A DNA stretch of 64,000 bases from Solimonas sp. SE-A11 (GTDB lineage Bacteria > Pseudomonadota > Gammaproteobacteria > Nevskiales > Nevskiaceae), in NCBI RefSeq assembly GCF_030345715.1, contig NZ_JAUASX010000015.1, positions 55,580 to 119,579 on the forward strand. Direction: 5' to 3'. The translations under genes and the position numbers were made by a program. Below are positions 43,383 to 52,284 of this stretch, in pieces; the first letter of the stretch is position 1, and every line of letters begins with the position of its first letter. A model generated the notes under the pieces. The model did not search any database. It saw nothing but the letters and a program-made list of their open reading frames with translations, and was not told the DNA's origin.

Positions 43383-43489
43383 CCTCTCTCCCGCTTGCGG
43401 GAGAGAGGCTGGGAGAGAGGGTTTCTGTAGATCTTTCGAGAACTACAGAAACCCTCTCCCTGAATCCCTCTCCCGCAAGCGGGAGAGGG
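43383..43489. repeat. Triple-hairpin palindromic element
   Basis: Hairpin one is CCTCTCTCCCGC/GCGGGAGAGAGG (43383-43408). A middle stem pairs 43415-43430 with 43443-43458 (GAGAGGGTTTCTGTAG and its complement). Hairpin two is CCCTCTCCCGC/GCGGGAGAGGG (43466-43489). The unit CTCTCCCGC-N2-GCGGGAGAG is a common extragenic repeat. It lies inside the valine operon, between the hydrolase gene and mmsB. Confidence 0.8.
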
Positions 43490-43504
43490 GACGGCAATCC
43501 GCTA

Positions 43505-44641
43505 CTAGATGCCCACCGACGCCGCGCTGTCCGTCCAGGGTGCGCGGAAGTGTTCTTCCACCCACTCCGGCGTCACCTCCGCCAGCGTCGGCGGGGTCCA
43601 CTTCGGCACGTTGTCCTTGTCGATCAGCAGCGCACGTACGCCTTCCGCGAAATCCGGATGGGCACAGCACTGCAGCGCCACGACCAGCTCCAGACGGAAC
43701 ACCTCGGACAGGCTCAATGCGGCAGCGCGCTCGCGCAGCGCCCAGACCAGCGCGGCCGTGGTGGGCGAGCCGGCCGCCAGGGTGGCGGCGGCGCGCTTGA
43801 GCCAGGGATCGTCGCCGGCATAGCCGGTAATGGCGACGTGGACCTCCGCCAGCGTGGCGCCGGCGGTGAGCGCTTCGATGGCCTGCGCATGCTGCTGCAG
43901 CGGCGAGGCCGGCAGCAGCTCCCGTGCAGGCTCGGCAAGCGTCGCCAGTACAGCACTCAGCACCGCACGATTGGCGTCGGCGTCATCGCTCCAGTCCACG
44001 GCCGCCAACTGCTGGAACAGGCTGTCGCGATCGGCGCTGCGGACGAAGTGATCGCCCAGGCCCGCCACCAGCAGGTCATGGCCGTTGATGGACGCGCCGG
44101 TCAGCGCCAGGAACAGGCCCATGCGTCCCGGCATGCGGCGCAGGAACCAGCTGCCGCCCACGTCCGGGAACAGGCCGATGGTGATCTCCGGCATGGCCAC
44201 GCGCGAGGTCTCGGTGACCACGCGATGGCTGGCGCCCGCCATCAGGCCCAGGCCGCCGCCCATGACAATACCGCTGCCCCAGACCATCAGCGGCTTGGGG
44301 TAGCGGTGGATGCGGTAGTCCAGGCTGTATTCCTCGTCGAAGAAGGCGAGGTTGGCCAGGTTCGGCGGCGGCCCCTGGTGATCCAGGATGGCGCGGTACA
44401 GGCTGCGCACGTCCCCGCCGGCGCAGAAGGCCTTTTCGCCGGCGCCGTGCAGCACCACGCAGGCAATGCCGGGATCGGACGACCAGCGCTGCAACTGCGG
44501 ATCGAGCAGGCGGATCATTGGCAGGCTCAGCGCATTGAGCGACTTCTCGACGTTGAGCTGGGCGAAGCCGATGCGCTTGCCGTTGGCCGCCTTGACCTCG
44601 CGGAACAGGACCGGCGCGTCCTGGGTGGTGGCGTCAGCCAT
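43505..44641 (-). CDS. 3-hydroxyisobutyryl-CoA hydrolase
   Basis: A 378-residue member of the crotonase fold of HIBCH type, which frees 3-hydroxyisobutyrate from CoA in valine breakdown. Key stretches are EKAFCAGGDVRSLYR (oxyanion hole), MVWGSGIVMGGGLGLMAGASHRVVTE, and MPEITIGLFPDVGGSWFLRRMPG, whose Glu and Asp positions match the hydrolase branch. The C-terminal half is the longer HIBCH extension. The start at 44641 overlaps the upstream gene by 8 bases. Confidence 0.9.
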   Translation of the reverse strand: MADATTQDAPVLFREVKAANGKRIGFAQLNVEKSLNALSLPMIRLLDPQLQRWSSDPGIACVVLHGAGEKAFCAGGDVRSLYRAILDHQGPPPNLANLAFFDEEYSLDYRIHRYPKPLMVWGSGIVMGGGLGLMAGASHRVVTETSRVAMPEITIGLFPDVGGSWFLRRMPGRMGLFLALTGASINGHDLLVAGLGDHFVRSADRDSLFQQLAAVDWSDDADANRAVLSAVLATLAEPARELLPASPLQQHAQAIEALTAGATLAEVHVAITGYAGDDPWLKRAAATLAAGSPTTAALVWALRERAAALSLSEVFRLELVVALQCCAHPDFAEGVRALLIDKDNVPKWTPPTLAEVTPEWVEEHFRAPWTDSAASVGI

Positions 44642-45413
44642 TGCGCCACTCCGGCTTGCGCTTCTCCAGGAAGGCGTTGACGCCTTCCTTCTGGTCCTGG
44701 GTGTCGAACAGGTCCACGAAGCGCTCGCGCTCCACCGGCAGGATCTGGCGCAGCGGGTTGCCGCGCGCACCCTGGATCAGCGTCTTGCAGACGGCGACGC
44801 TGGTGGGGCTCTGCTTGCTCACCTGTTCGGCCAGCTTCAGCGCCGCCTCCAGCGCACCGCCGCTGGGCACCACCTGTTCCACCAGGCCGATACGCAGTGC
44901 GGTGGCGGCGTCGATGCGCTCGCCGCAAAGGATCAGGCGCTTGGCCCAGCCCTCGCCCACCAGCCAGGGCAGGTTTTGTGTGCCGCCGGCGCAGGGCAGC
45001 AGGCCGACGGTGGCCTCCGGCAGCGCCATCTGCGCATGCTCCTCGGCGATGCGCAGGTCGCAGGCCAGCGCCGCCTCCAGGCCGCCGCCCATAGCGTAGC
45101 CGTTGATCGCGGCGATGCTGACGCCACGGAAGTCCGACAGCGCCTCGAAGGCCTCTCCGAAGCGTCGCGCCATGTCGCGTGCACGCGCCTTGTCGCCATC
45201 GGCGAACAGCTTCAGGTCGGCGCCGGCGGAGAAGAACTTGGCGCCTTCGCCGGTGACGACCAGCGCATATATCTCGCGATCCGCGTTCAGGTCCGCCACC
45301 AGGCGCCTGAGGTCGGCCAGGCTCTCCGCCGTCCAGGTGTGGGCCGGCGGGTTGCTCAAGAACAGGATGGCGGTGTGGCCGCGCTTCTCCAGCTTCAGGT
45401 TGGTGTAGCTCAT
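44634..45413 (-). CDS. Enoyl-CoA hydratase
   Basis: A 259-residue crotonase-family enzyme, probably the methacrylyl-CoA hydratase of the valine pathway. GAKFFSAGADLKLFAD gives the oxyanion hole and ALPEATVGLLPCAGGTQNLPWLVG the catalytic region, with a glutamate in the family position. It is translationally coupled: 4-base overlap with the acyl-CoA dehydrogenase gene and 8-base overlap with the hydrolase gene. Confidence 0.9.
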   Translation of the reverse strand: MSYTNLKLEKRGHTAILFLSNPPAHTWTAESLADLRRLVADLNADREIYALVVTGEGAKFFSAGADLKLFADGDKARARDMARRFGEAFEALSDFRGVSIAAINGYAMGGGLEAALACDLRIAEEHAQMALPEATVGLLPCAGGTQNLPWLVGEGWAKRLILCGERIDAATALRIGLVEQVVPSGGALEAALKLAEQVSKQSPTSVAVCKTLIQGARGNPLRQILPVERERFVDLFDTQDQKEGVNAFLEKRKPEWRNG

Positions 45414-46570
45414 CTCAACTCCTCGGTTGCGCCCTCGCGCAAGATGGCGCGGGCGACGATCACCCGCATGATTTCGTTGGTCCCTTCCAGGATCTGGTGC
45501 ACCCGGTTGTCGCGCAGGTGGCGCTCCAGCGGGAATTCCTTCATGTAGCCGTAGCCGCCGTGCAGCTGCAGCGCCTCGTTGGCCACCTTGAATCCCGCAT
45601 CGGTCGCATAGCGCTTGGCCATGGCGCAGTAGGTGGTGGCATCGCTGCTGCCGGTATCCAGCTTCCAGGCGCCGAGCCGCACCATCTGCCGCGCCGCCAC
45701 CAGTTCCGTCAGCATGTCGGCGAGCATGAACTGCAAGGCCTGGAACTGCGCGATGGGGCTGCCGAACTGCTTGCGCTCGTGGATGTAGCCCTGCGCACGA
45801 TCCAGCGCCGCCTGCGCGGTGCCGATCGAGCAGGTGGCGATGTTGATGCGCCCGCCGTCGAGCCCCTTCATGGCGATGGCAAAGCCCTGGCCCTCGGCGC
45901 CGATGCGGTTCTGTTCGGGCACCTCGACGTTGTCGAAGCTGATCATCCGCGTGGGCTGGCTGTTCCAGCCCATCTTGTGTTCCTTCTTGCCGTAGGAGAT
46001 GCCCGGGCTGTCCGCCGGCACCGCGAAGGCGCTGATGCCCTTGGGTCCTTCCGCGCCGGTGCGCGCCATCACCACGAGCCAGTCGGTGGAGCCGGCGCCG
46101 GAGATGAACACCTTGGTGCCATTGAGCAGGTAGTAGCCGCCACGCTTCTCCGCGCGGGTCTTCAGCGCCGCCGCATCGGAGCCCGCTCCGGGCTCGGTCA
46201 GGCAGTACGAGGCCAGCAGTTCACCGGCCGCGAGCCTGGGCACCCACTGCCGGGCAAGCTGCTCCTGCCCCCAGGTGGCGAACATCCAGGTCGCCATGTT
46301 GTGGATGGTGATGAAGGCCGTGGTGCTGGTGCAGCCGGCCGCCAGCTCCTCGAAGATGACCGAGGAGTCGAGGCGTGACAGGCCCAGGCCACCGAGCGCC
46401 TCCGGCGTGTAGAGGCCGCAGAAGCCCAGCTCGCCGGCCTTGGCGATCGTCTCCCGTGGAAACTCGGACTCCGCGTCCCATTGGGCAGCGTAGGGCGCCA
46501 GTTCATGGCGCGCGAAATCACGCGCCGCCGCCTGCAACGCACGCTGCTCGTCGTTGAGTGAGAACTCCAT
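45410..46570 (-). CDS. Acyl-CoA dehydrogenase, isobutyryl-CoA type
   Basis: A 386-residue FAD enzyme. SYCLTEPGAGSDAAALKT is the substrate and flavin motif and the catalytic glutamate lies near QILEGTNEIMRVIVARAIL. Its position between mmsA and the hydratase/hydrolase genes points to isobutyryl-CoA as substrate, giving methacrylyl-CoA. Exact chain specificity cannot be proven by sequence alone. Confidence 0.9.
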   Translation of the reverse strand: MEFSLNDEQRALQAAARDFARHELAPYAAQWDAESEFPRETIAKAGELGFCGLYTPEALGGLGLSRLDSSVIFEELAAGCTSTTAFITIHNMATWMFATWGQEQLARQWVPRLAAGELLASYCLTEPGAGSDAAALKTRAEKRGGYYLLNGTKVFISGAGSTDWLVVMARTGAEGPKGISAFAVPADSPGISYGKKEHKMGWNSQPTRMISFDNVEVPEQNRIGAEGQGFAIAMKGLDGGRINIATCSIGTAQAALDRAQGYIHERKQFGSPIAQFQALQFMLADMLTELVAARQMVRLGAWKLDTGSSDATTYCAMAKRYATDAGFKVANEALQLHGGYGYMKEFPLERHLRDNRVHQILEGTNEIMRVIVARAILREGATEELR

Positions 46571-46581
46571 GACGCATGGCC

Positions 46582-48105
46582 TTATTTCAGGCTGATCGTG
46601 GTGTTCACGCCGACCGACAGCGTGCTGTCGTCGAACCAGCGCTGCGTGACGGTCTTGGTCTGGGTGTAGAACAGGATGACCTGCTTGCCGTAGGGCCCCA
46701 GGTCGCCCAGCTTGGAACCGCGCGAGCCGGTGAAGGAGAACAGCGGCACCGGTACCGGGATCGGCACGTTGATGCCGACCTGGCCGACGTCGATGTCTTC
46801 CTGGAACTTGCGCGCGGCGGCGCCGGACTGCGTGAACAGCGCCACGCCGTTGCCGTTGGGGTTGCTGTTGATCAGCTCGATCGCTTCATCCAGCGTGTCC
46901 ACCGAGACGATCACCTGCACCGGCCCGAAGATCTCCTGGTCGTAGATCGACATGCCGGGCCTGGCGCCCGAGAAGATCGTGGGGCCGACGAAGTTGCCGC
47001 TCTCGTAGCCGGGAACGGACGGATTGCGCCCGTCCAGCTCCAGCGTGGCGCCGTCGGCCAGGCCGCGGGCGATCAGGCCGTCGACGCGCTCGCGCGCCGC
47101 GCGGGACACCACGGGGCCGACATCGGTACCGGGCTCATGGCCGGCATTGACCTTGAGCGTCCTGGCCTTGGCGACGATCTCGGGAATCCACTGCTTGGCC
47201 TCGCCCACCAGCACCGTCACCGAGGCCGCCATGCAGCGCTGGCCGGCGGCGCCGAAGGCCGCGCCGGCGAGGTTGTTGAGCGCCTGCTCCTTGTTGGCGT
47301 CCGGCAGCACCACGGCGTGGTTCTTGGCGCCCATCATGCACTGGGCGCGCTTGCCGGCCAGGGTTGCGCGGTTGTAGACGTGCGTGCCGACCTTGGTCGA
47401 ACCCACGAAGGACACGGCCTTGATGTCCGCGTGATCGCAGATGCCGTTGACGATGTCCGGGCCGCCGTGGATCACGTTGAGCACGCCCTTGGGAATGCCG
47501 GCCTCCAGGGCCAGCTCCACCAGGCGCATGGTCACCATCGGGTCCTGCTCCGAAGGCTTCAGCACGAAGGTGTTGCCGGTGGCGATGGCCATGGGGAACA
47601 TCCACAGCGGGATCATCGCGGGGAAGTTGAACGGCGTGATGCCGGCGCAGACGCCCAGCGGCTGCAGGATGGTGTAGGTGTCCACGCCGCCGGCGACGTT
47701 GGTGGCCAGTTCGCCCATCTGCAGCGTGCCGATGTTGGCGGCGTGCTCCACCACCTCCAGGCCGCGGAACACGTCGCCCTCGGCGTCCGGCAGGGTCTTG
47801 CCCTGCTCGGCGGTGAGGATGGCGGCGAGTTCCTTCATGTTCTCGCGGATCAGCTGCTGGTACTTCAGGAAGATGCGTGCGCGCACACCGATCGGTGTCT
47901 TGCGCCAGGTCTTGAAGGCGTCCTTGGCGGCTGCCACGGCGGCGTCGAGCTCTGCCGGCGTGGCAAAAGGCACGCGGGCCAGAACCTGCTGCGTGGCCGG
48001 GTTGATCACGTCGCGCCACTCGCGCGACTGCGACTCGATGAATTCGCCGTTGATCAGCAGCTTGACGCCGGGGATTGCCGCGTTGGGCTTGAGGACAGCC
48101 GACAT
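46582..48105 (-). CDS. mmsA: Methylmalonate-semialdehyde dehydrogenase (CoA-acylating)
   Basis: A 507-residue aldehyde dehydrogenase that turns methylmalonate semialdehyde into propionyl-CoA and CO2. VLKPSEQDP forms the cofactor pocket, SFVGSTKVG the NAD motif, and [10 protein letters not shown] holds the catalytic cysteine. The start MSAVLKPN (48105) has a GGAG site 8-9 bases upstream; the longer frame was rejected. First gene of the valine operon, with a 5' leader of about 370 bases that contains a cobalamin riboswitch. Confidence 0.95.
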   Translation of the reverse strand: MSAVLKPNAAIPGVKLLINGEFIESQSREWRDVINPATQQVLARVPFATPAELDAAVAAAKDAFKTWRKTPIGVRARIFLKYQQLIRENMKELAAILTAEQGKTLPDAEGDVFRGLEVVEHAANIGTLQMGELATNVAGGVDTYTILQPLGVCAGITPFNFPAMIPLWMFPMAIATGNTFVLKPSEQDPMVTMRLVELALEAGIPKGVLNVIHGGPDIVNGICDHADIKAVSFVGSTKVGTHVYNRATLAGKRAQCMMGAKNHAVVLPDANKEQALNNLAGAAFGAAGQRCMAASVTVLVGEAKQWIPEIVAKARTLKVNAGHEPGTDVGPVVSRAARERVDGLIARGLADGATLELDGRNPSVPGYESGNFVGPTIFSGARPGMSIYDQEIFGPVQVIVSVDTLDEAIELINSNPNGNGVALFTQSGAAARKFQEDIDVGQVGINVPIPVPVPLFSFTGSRGSKLGDLGPYGKQVILFYTQTKTVTQRWFDDSTLSVGVNTTISLK

Positions 48106-48255
48106 GATGTGTGCTCCGCAAAACGTCGCGGTCTGCCCGGGGAAGGCGCGCACAGCCGCCCGGCCGGACAAGGCTCAGGTCAGGGCACGCACGCTTCGTG
48201 TTTCCGTCTGCAAACCGCCATGCCGTCACGCCCACCGCGAACGGGATTCTTGAAC

Positions 48256-48281
48256 GCATGGCCTGGCTTTCCAGGTCATGC
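48256..48281 (-). other. Candidate expression platform of the riboswitch
   Basis: On the minus strand GCATG-A-CCTGG and CCAGG-C-CATGC form a hairpin directly after riboswitch P1. Its CAGGCC segment (plus-strand 48260-48265) can instead pair with GGCCTG in the 3' B12 box region (48287-48292), so two exclusive folds are possible. No U tract follows. Confidence 0.4.
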
Positions 48282-48282
48282 G

Positions 48283-48472
48283 CATGCAGGCCGGTCTCCG
48301 GACTTGCAAGGATTTCTGCGCGGCCTTCCCGATGCATGACATCAGTGGCGTAGAAGCGCAGCGACGCTTGCTTACCGTTGCGGGGGCAGTTGCGGAATGT
48401 CCGGGCGAGTTCGCCGGGGGCACCGTATTCCCGTTTCACCCTGCGTCCGGAAAGGACCAGGGCACCTGCATG
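48283..48472 (-). ncRNA. Cobalamin riboswitch
   Basis: Read on the minus strand, the conserved parts occur in order. P1 CATGCAGG/CCTGCATG lies at the ends (48465-48472 and 48283-48290). GGGAATACGGTG is at 48421-48432, and the core CTGCCCCCGCAACGGTAA at 48372-48389. GCCACTG is at 48343-48349, GGGAAGGC at 48323-48330, and the B12 box AGTCCGGAGACCGGCC at 48289-48304. All match the adenosylcobalamin aptamer consensus. It sits 178 bases before mmsA in the same direction, with no btuB or cob gene following. Confidence 0.93.
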
Positions 48473-48478
48473 GCGCGG

Positions 48479-48484
48479 ATTCTA
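48479..48484 (-). promoter_or_regulatory. Candidate -10 box for the riboswitch transcript
   Basis: TAGAAT on the minus strand matches TATAAT at five of six positions. Transcription would begin near 48472, where riboswitch P1 starts. No good -35 hexamer was found. Confidence 0.4.
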
Positions 48485-48546
48485 GTGCGAGTCCCGGACG
48501 ATGGCAGTGACGGAATCCGTCCATCGGCATGATCTTCTTTGCCATG

Positions 48547-48567
48547 TCCGGCCCATTGCGGGCCGGA
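48547..48567 (-). terminator. Hairpin after the ArsC/Spx-like gene
   Basis: A perfect 8-bp stem, TCCGGCCC/GGGCCGGA, with a 5-base loop lies 16 bases beyond the stop at 48583. There is no T tract. The remaining unassigned bases between the riboswitch and this gene hold only the -10 candidate and a short imperfect repeat. Confidence 0.4.
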
Positions 48568-48582
48568 TTACGGCGATGGAAT

Positions 48583-48936
48583 TCAGCGCAGGCGGTCGAG
48601 GATCGCCGCCTCGTCCGCCGCGGCAAAGCCCGCATGCAGCCAGCCATCTTTTGCAATGACCGGCCGCTTCGCCAGCGAAGGCTGGGCCGAGAGCAGCGCC
48701 GCCGCGTTGACCGCCGTGAGCCCTTCGCGCGTCGCCTCGTCCAGCTTGCGCCAGGTGGTGCCCTTGCGGTTCACGATGAGGTCCATGCCCAGCGCGTCGA
48801 CCCAGGTCTGTGCCAGCTCGCGCGGCAGCCCTTCTGCCTTGAAGTCGTAGAAGCGATAGGCGATGCCCGCCTCCGTCAGCCGGCGCAGCGCGCGCTGCAC
48901 CGTGTCGCAATTCTTGATGCCGTGCACGACGACCAT
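48583..48936 (-). CDS. ArsC/Spx family thioredoxin-fold protein (YffB-like)
   Basis: A 117-residue protein of the ArsC/Spx family. The N-terminus VVVHGIKNCDTVQRALRRL has a single cysteine in place of a CxxC or CxxS active site, as in YffB/Spx-like members. NRKGTTWRKL and KRPVIAKDGWLHAGF match the family. It is unlikely to be a true arsenate reductase; glutathione-linked reductase or regulatory roles are proposed for relatives. The start follows from the family N-terminus. Confidence 0.85.
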   Translation of the reverse strand: MVVVHGIKNCDTVQRALRRLTEAGIAYRFYDFKAEGLPRELAQTWVDALGMDLIVNRKGTTWRKLDEATREGLTAVNAAALLSAQPSLAKRPVIAKDGWLHAGFAAADEAAILDRLR

Positions 48937-48968
48937 GCGGGCCACCGGTGATGAAAGGGCCGCCGAGC

Positions 48969-50180
48969 TTACTGCATGTCCGACTGCAGCACCGTCTGCA
49001 GCAACGCGCGGTAGTAGGCCACGCGCGGGAAGCGGTTGATGCCGAGGTTGAAGGTCCGGTAGCTCACGCCCCAGTGGTGCGTGCGCACGGCGCCGAGATG
49101 CAGGCGGTGCTGCGGCGGAACCTGCGGCGCCTCGGGCAGCAGGTTGTCGGGCAACGCCACCTGGCCGTCGTTGTAGACGGTGAGCGGTGCGGTCACCAGC
49201 GCCTGGCGGTGCATGGCCCAGTCGTCGAAGTTGAACTGCCACCAGCGCCGGCGGTAATCGGTCAGCGGCATGATGGCGGCGGCGGTGTAGTAGCGCAGCT
49301 GCGGCGGCAGGCGCGGCGCATAGTCCCGTGCCCGCTGCTGCCGTACCTCGTGCCCCAGTGCGCGCACACCGTGGATCATGTCGTCGCAGAGCTGCGGCGT
49401 GCCCAGGCCCAGCAGCCTGCCGATCCAGGGATGCCGCCGCGCGAAGGCCACCAGCTTGTCCATGGGCACCAGCTGCGGCGACTCGCCGACGCAGTCGTCC
49501 GCCAGGTACGAACCACCGATATCACCGCAGAGCCCCAGGAAGCCGCGCGTCGCCGGCAGGATGAACTCGTCCGCGAACACGCCGCTGTGCAGATCAGCCA
49601 GCAGTTCCAGCGACAGCGGCGCACCATAGGAGTAGCCGACGAAGAACAGGCGATAGCCCTCGCCCACCCAGCGCCGCAGGCTGGCGCTGCCATGCAACAT
49701 GCGGAACATCGTGGGCACGATGTGCTCGCTGGCGGCGTTGGAGCGCGGGTAGCGTAGATACACCAGCTTGAGGCCGTCGCCGCTCTGGTAGAGCTGTTCG
49801 CGCGTCTCGCCTTGCGCCGGGTGCAGCATCAGCACCGTGTGCGGCGAGCCCTTGCGTTGCACCTGCTCATGCCAGGAGAAATTCTTCAGCGTCTCGTGCG
49901 TGAAGCCCGGCACCATCACCAACACGGTCTTCTGGTTGCGGAAGAAGGCCTCGTCGATGCGCGGCTGCGGCTCCTGCAGGCCGGCGAGCGCCGACTCCAC
50001 CTCCTCGGTGCTGTAGGCGATGCCGGATAGGTCCAGGTCGCGACGCGCCCCGGCGATGCGCAGGTCCTCGACGCGGTAGGGCTTCCACATCCAGCGCGCG
50101 ATCTGCGCCGGATCATGGCCCTCGGCCCGCAACTGCCACAGGAAATTGTCCCGGAAGCGCCGGGCGGCCTCCTCGCTCAT
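48969..50180 (-). CDS. Alpha/beta-hydrolase-like protein, unknown
   Basis: A 403-residue soluble protein. TVLVMVPGFTHETL resembles the oxyanion strand and RLFFVGYSYGAPLSLELLADL has a nucleophile-elbow pattern GYSYG, so an alpha/beta-hydrolase fold is likely. The N-terminal 90 residues are helical and basic with many tryptophans. HHWGVSYRTFN near the C-terminus could supply a histidine. No closer family was recognised. It is encoded directly upstream of the ArsC-like gene (32-base gap). Confidence 0.6.
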   Translation of the reverse strand: MSEEAARRFRDNFLWQLRAEGHDPAQIARWMWKPYRVEDLRIAGARRDLDLSGIAYSTEEVESALAGLQEPQPRIDEAFFRNQKTVLVMVPGFTHETLKNFSWHEQVQRKGSPHTVLMLHPAQGETREQLYQSGDGLKLVYLRYPRSNAASEHIVPTMFRMLHGSASLRRWVGEGYRLFFVGYSYGAPLSLELLADLHSGVFADEFILPATRGFLGLCGDIGGSYLADDCVGESPQLVPMDKLVAFARRHPWIGRLLGLGTPQLCDDMIHGVRALGHEVRQQRARDYAPRLPPQLRYYTAAAIMPLTDYRRRWWQFNFDDWAMHRQALVTAPLTVYNDGQVALPDNLLPEAPQVPPQHRLHLGAVRTHHWGVSYRTFNLGINRFPRVAYYRALLQTVLQSDMQ

Positions 50181-50255
50181 GCTGTCCCCTGGATCTTCAT
50201 GTCCTTAGTTTTGCTGGCAAGATAGCGCGAAGAACCGCGATTCATCGAGTCGCGC

Positions 50256-50284
50256 TTGCAATGTGCCATTGAGCGATGTAAATA
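50256..50284 (+). promoter_or_regulatory. Candidate promoter for the PF10118-type gene
   Basis: TTGCAA and TAAATA lie 17 bases apart, 40 bases before the start at 50324, in the 143-base gap between divergent genes. The -10 match is weak. Confidence 0.3.
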
Positions 50285-50323
50285 TTTCGACATGACGAGT
50301 CGTCTGTCGGAGTCCGAAACATC

Positions 50324-51244
50324 ATGACCCGCAGCACCGAGCAGCATCCGCTGAAGGCGCGCCGCGCCCGCTTCGATTTCAGCGACACGCCGCTGCACTG
50401 GATTCCCGGCGACGCGTTTTCCACGCACCTGGTCAACGGCATCCACCTGCTGCTGCCCGCCGGCGAGCTCTGGTTCTGCCGCGTCTACAACCAGGCACTG
50501 CCGCTGATCCGCGACGAGCGCCTGCGCGAGGACGTCGAGGGCTTCATCCGCCAGGAGGCCTGGCATGCGCGCGCCCATATCGGCGCGCAGGCCTACCTCC
50601 AGCGCCACGATCTGCAGACCGAGGCCTTCCTGGCGCGCGCCGACCGCCTGTTCGGCGAAGTGCTGGGCGATGCGCCCTTCGGCCTCAAGCAGATGCAGCG
50701 CGATCCGCTGAAGCGCTACTGGCTGGTACTTCGCGTGGGGCTGATCGCCGCCATCGAGCACTTCACCGGCATGCTCGGACAGTGGGCCATGGACAACAAG
50801 ACCTGGGACAAGGCCGACCCGGTGATGGCCGACCTGTTCCGCTGGCACCTGGCCGAGGAAGTGGAGCACCGCTGCGTCGCCTTCGACCTGTTCGAGCACT
50901 TGTGCCGCACGCAGCTGGGCTTCTACGTCAGCCGCCAGGTGCTGATGGCGGCGGTGTTCCCGCTGTTCATCCACTTCCTGCTCGACGGCTACCGCGAGCT
51001 GGCCGCGCAGGACCGTGACGACCGCGCCAGCCGCCGCATGGCGCGGCGCTCGCTGCTGCGCCTGCTGGTGGAGCTGGAGCGCGTGGGCCGCCGCACGGAG
51101 AACATCCCGCCGCTGAGTTTCCTGCTGGCCGGCGCACTGCGCTGGATTTCGCCGCGCTTCCACCCGATGACCGAGGGCGACACGCAGCAGGCACTGGACT
51201 ACTTGGCGCGCTCGCCGGCCGCCAGGGCGGCGACGCTGCAGTAG
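50324..51244 (+). CDS. Metal-dependent hydrolase family protein (PF10118-like)
   Basis: A 306-residue protein of the COG3687 type. A ferritin-like helical core shows repeated Glu/His motifs: FIRQEAWHARAHIGAQ near residue 75, IAAIEHFTG near 145 and HLAEEVEHRCVAFD near 180, which fit a diiron site. Two hydrophobic stretches (about 205-225 and 265-275) suggest membrane contact. The hydrolase label is a historic prediction; an oxygenase-like activity is just as plausible. Substrate unknown. Confidence 0.75.
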   Translation: MTRSTEQHPLKARRARFDFSDTPLHWIPGDAFSTHLVNGIHLLLPAGELWFCRVYNQALPLIRDERLREDVEGFIRQEAWHARAHIGAQAYLQRHDLQTEAFLARADRLFGEVLGDAPFGLKQMQRDPLKRYWLVLRVGLIAAIEHFTGMLGQWAMDNKTWDKADPVMADLFRWHLAEEVEHRCVAFDLFEHLCRTQLGFYVSRQVLMAAVFPLFIHFLLDGYRELAAQDRDDRASRRMARRSLLRLLVELERVGRRTENIPPLSFLLAGALRWISPRFHPMTEGDTQQALDYLARSPAARAATLQ

Positions 51245-51269
51245 CGCCTCCGGCGCGCGCGGCAAGCCT

Positions 51270-52217
51270 TCAGTGCTTGCCGTCTTCCTGCAGCTCGGCG
51301 TCCGGCAGGTAGCTCACGCCCTTCATGCCGGACTCCAGGATCGCCTGGCGCAGCACCGCGATCGCCTTGCGACGCGGCCAGGATTTGCGCCAGATCAGCG
51401 CGATACGGCGCTGGGGGCCGGGCTGCACGAAGGGCTTGGACAGCAGGTGCCCGGGGTCATCGCCGCGGTTCTCCACCGAGGCACGCGGCAGCACGGTGAT
51501 GCCCAGGCCGCCTACCACCATGTGGCGGATCGTCTCCAGGCTGCTGCCGGTCTGCGGGCGCGGGCCGGCGCCGTCCGGCTCCACGCATTTGGGGCAGGCC
51601 TCGATCACCTGCTCGCGGAAGCAATGCCCGGGACCCAGCAGCAGCAGTGGCTCGCCGGCGAGCTGGCGGGCCGGGATCTGCTTCTCGTTGGCCCAGTGAT
51701 GGTCTCGCGGGAGCAGCACCACGAAATCCTCGTCGTAGACCGGCCAGGCCGCCAGGCCCGTCAGGTCCACCGGCAACGCCAGCAGCGCCACGTCCAGCTC
51801 GTTGTCGCGCAACTGCTCCAGCAGCTTGGCGGTGAAGTTTTCCTCGATCACCAGCGGCATCAGCGGCGCGCGCTCGCGCATCAGCGGCACCAGGCCCGGC
51901 AGCAGGTAGGGGCCGACGGTGTAGATCGCGCCGAAGCGCAGCGGGCCGTTGAGCTCATCGCGGCCTTCGCGCGCCATGTCCTCGATCAGCTTGGACTCGG
52001 CCAGCACGCGGCGCGCCTGGGTGATGATGCGCTCGCCCACCGGCGTGGGCTTGGCCTCGCCGCGGTTGCGCTCGAACAGGATCACGCCCAGCTCGTCCTC
52101 GAGCTTCTTCACCGCGACCGACAGCGTCGGCTGCGACACGAAGGAACGCTCGGCGGCGCGGCCGAAGTGGCGCTCCTTGTCGAGGTTCACCAGGTAACGG
52201 AGTTCGGTGAGGGTCAT
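51270..52217 (-). CDS. oxyR: OxyR peroxide sensor
   Basis: A 315-residue LysR-type regulator. MTLTELRYLVNLDKERHFGRAAERSFVSQPTLSVA opens the HTH. The redox pair Cys199 and Cys208 lies in GHCFREQVIEACP, at the same numbers as in E. coli, so hydrogen peroxide sensing by disulfide formation is expected. The start at 52217 aligns exactly with the family. It is divergent from a class D beta-lactamase gene with a 67-base gap. Confidence 0.95.
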   Translation of the reverse strand: MTLTELRYLVNLDKERHFGRAAERSFVSQPTLSVAVKKLEDELGVILFERNRGEAKPTPVGERIITQARRVLAESKLIEDMAREGRDELNGPLRFGAIYTVGPYLLPGLVPLMRERAPLMPLVIEENFTAKLLEQLRDNELDVALLALPVDLTGLAAWPVYDEDFVVLLPRDHHWANEKQIPARQLAGEPLLLLGPGHCFREQVIEACPKCVEPDGAGPRPQTGSSLETIRHMVVGGLGITVLPRASVENRGDDPGHLLSKPFVQPGPQRRIALIWRKSWPRRKAIAVLRQAILESGMKGVSYLPDAELQEDGKH

Positions 52218-52284
52218 GGCCTTTAGCCTAAACGCTGCCGGCCCCGGCGCAAAGCCATGCCAAGGTATCCTTGCGGCCCGCCCC

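Noticed and set aside
48106-48282. A truncated btuB or other B12 gene between riboswitch and mmsA
   Set aside because: No frame in this stretch shows TonB-box, plug or barrel-like sequence.
48583-48936. Arsenate reductase of an ars operon
   Set aside because: Only one active-site cysteine in an Spx/YffB-type context and no ars genes nearby.
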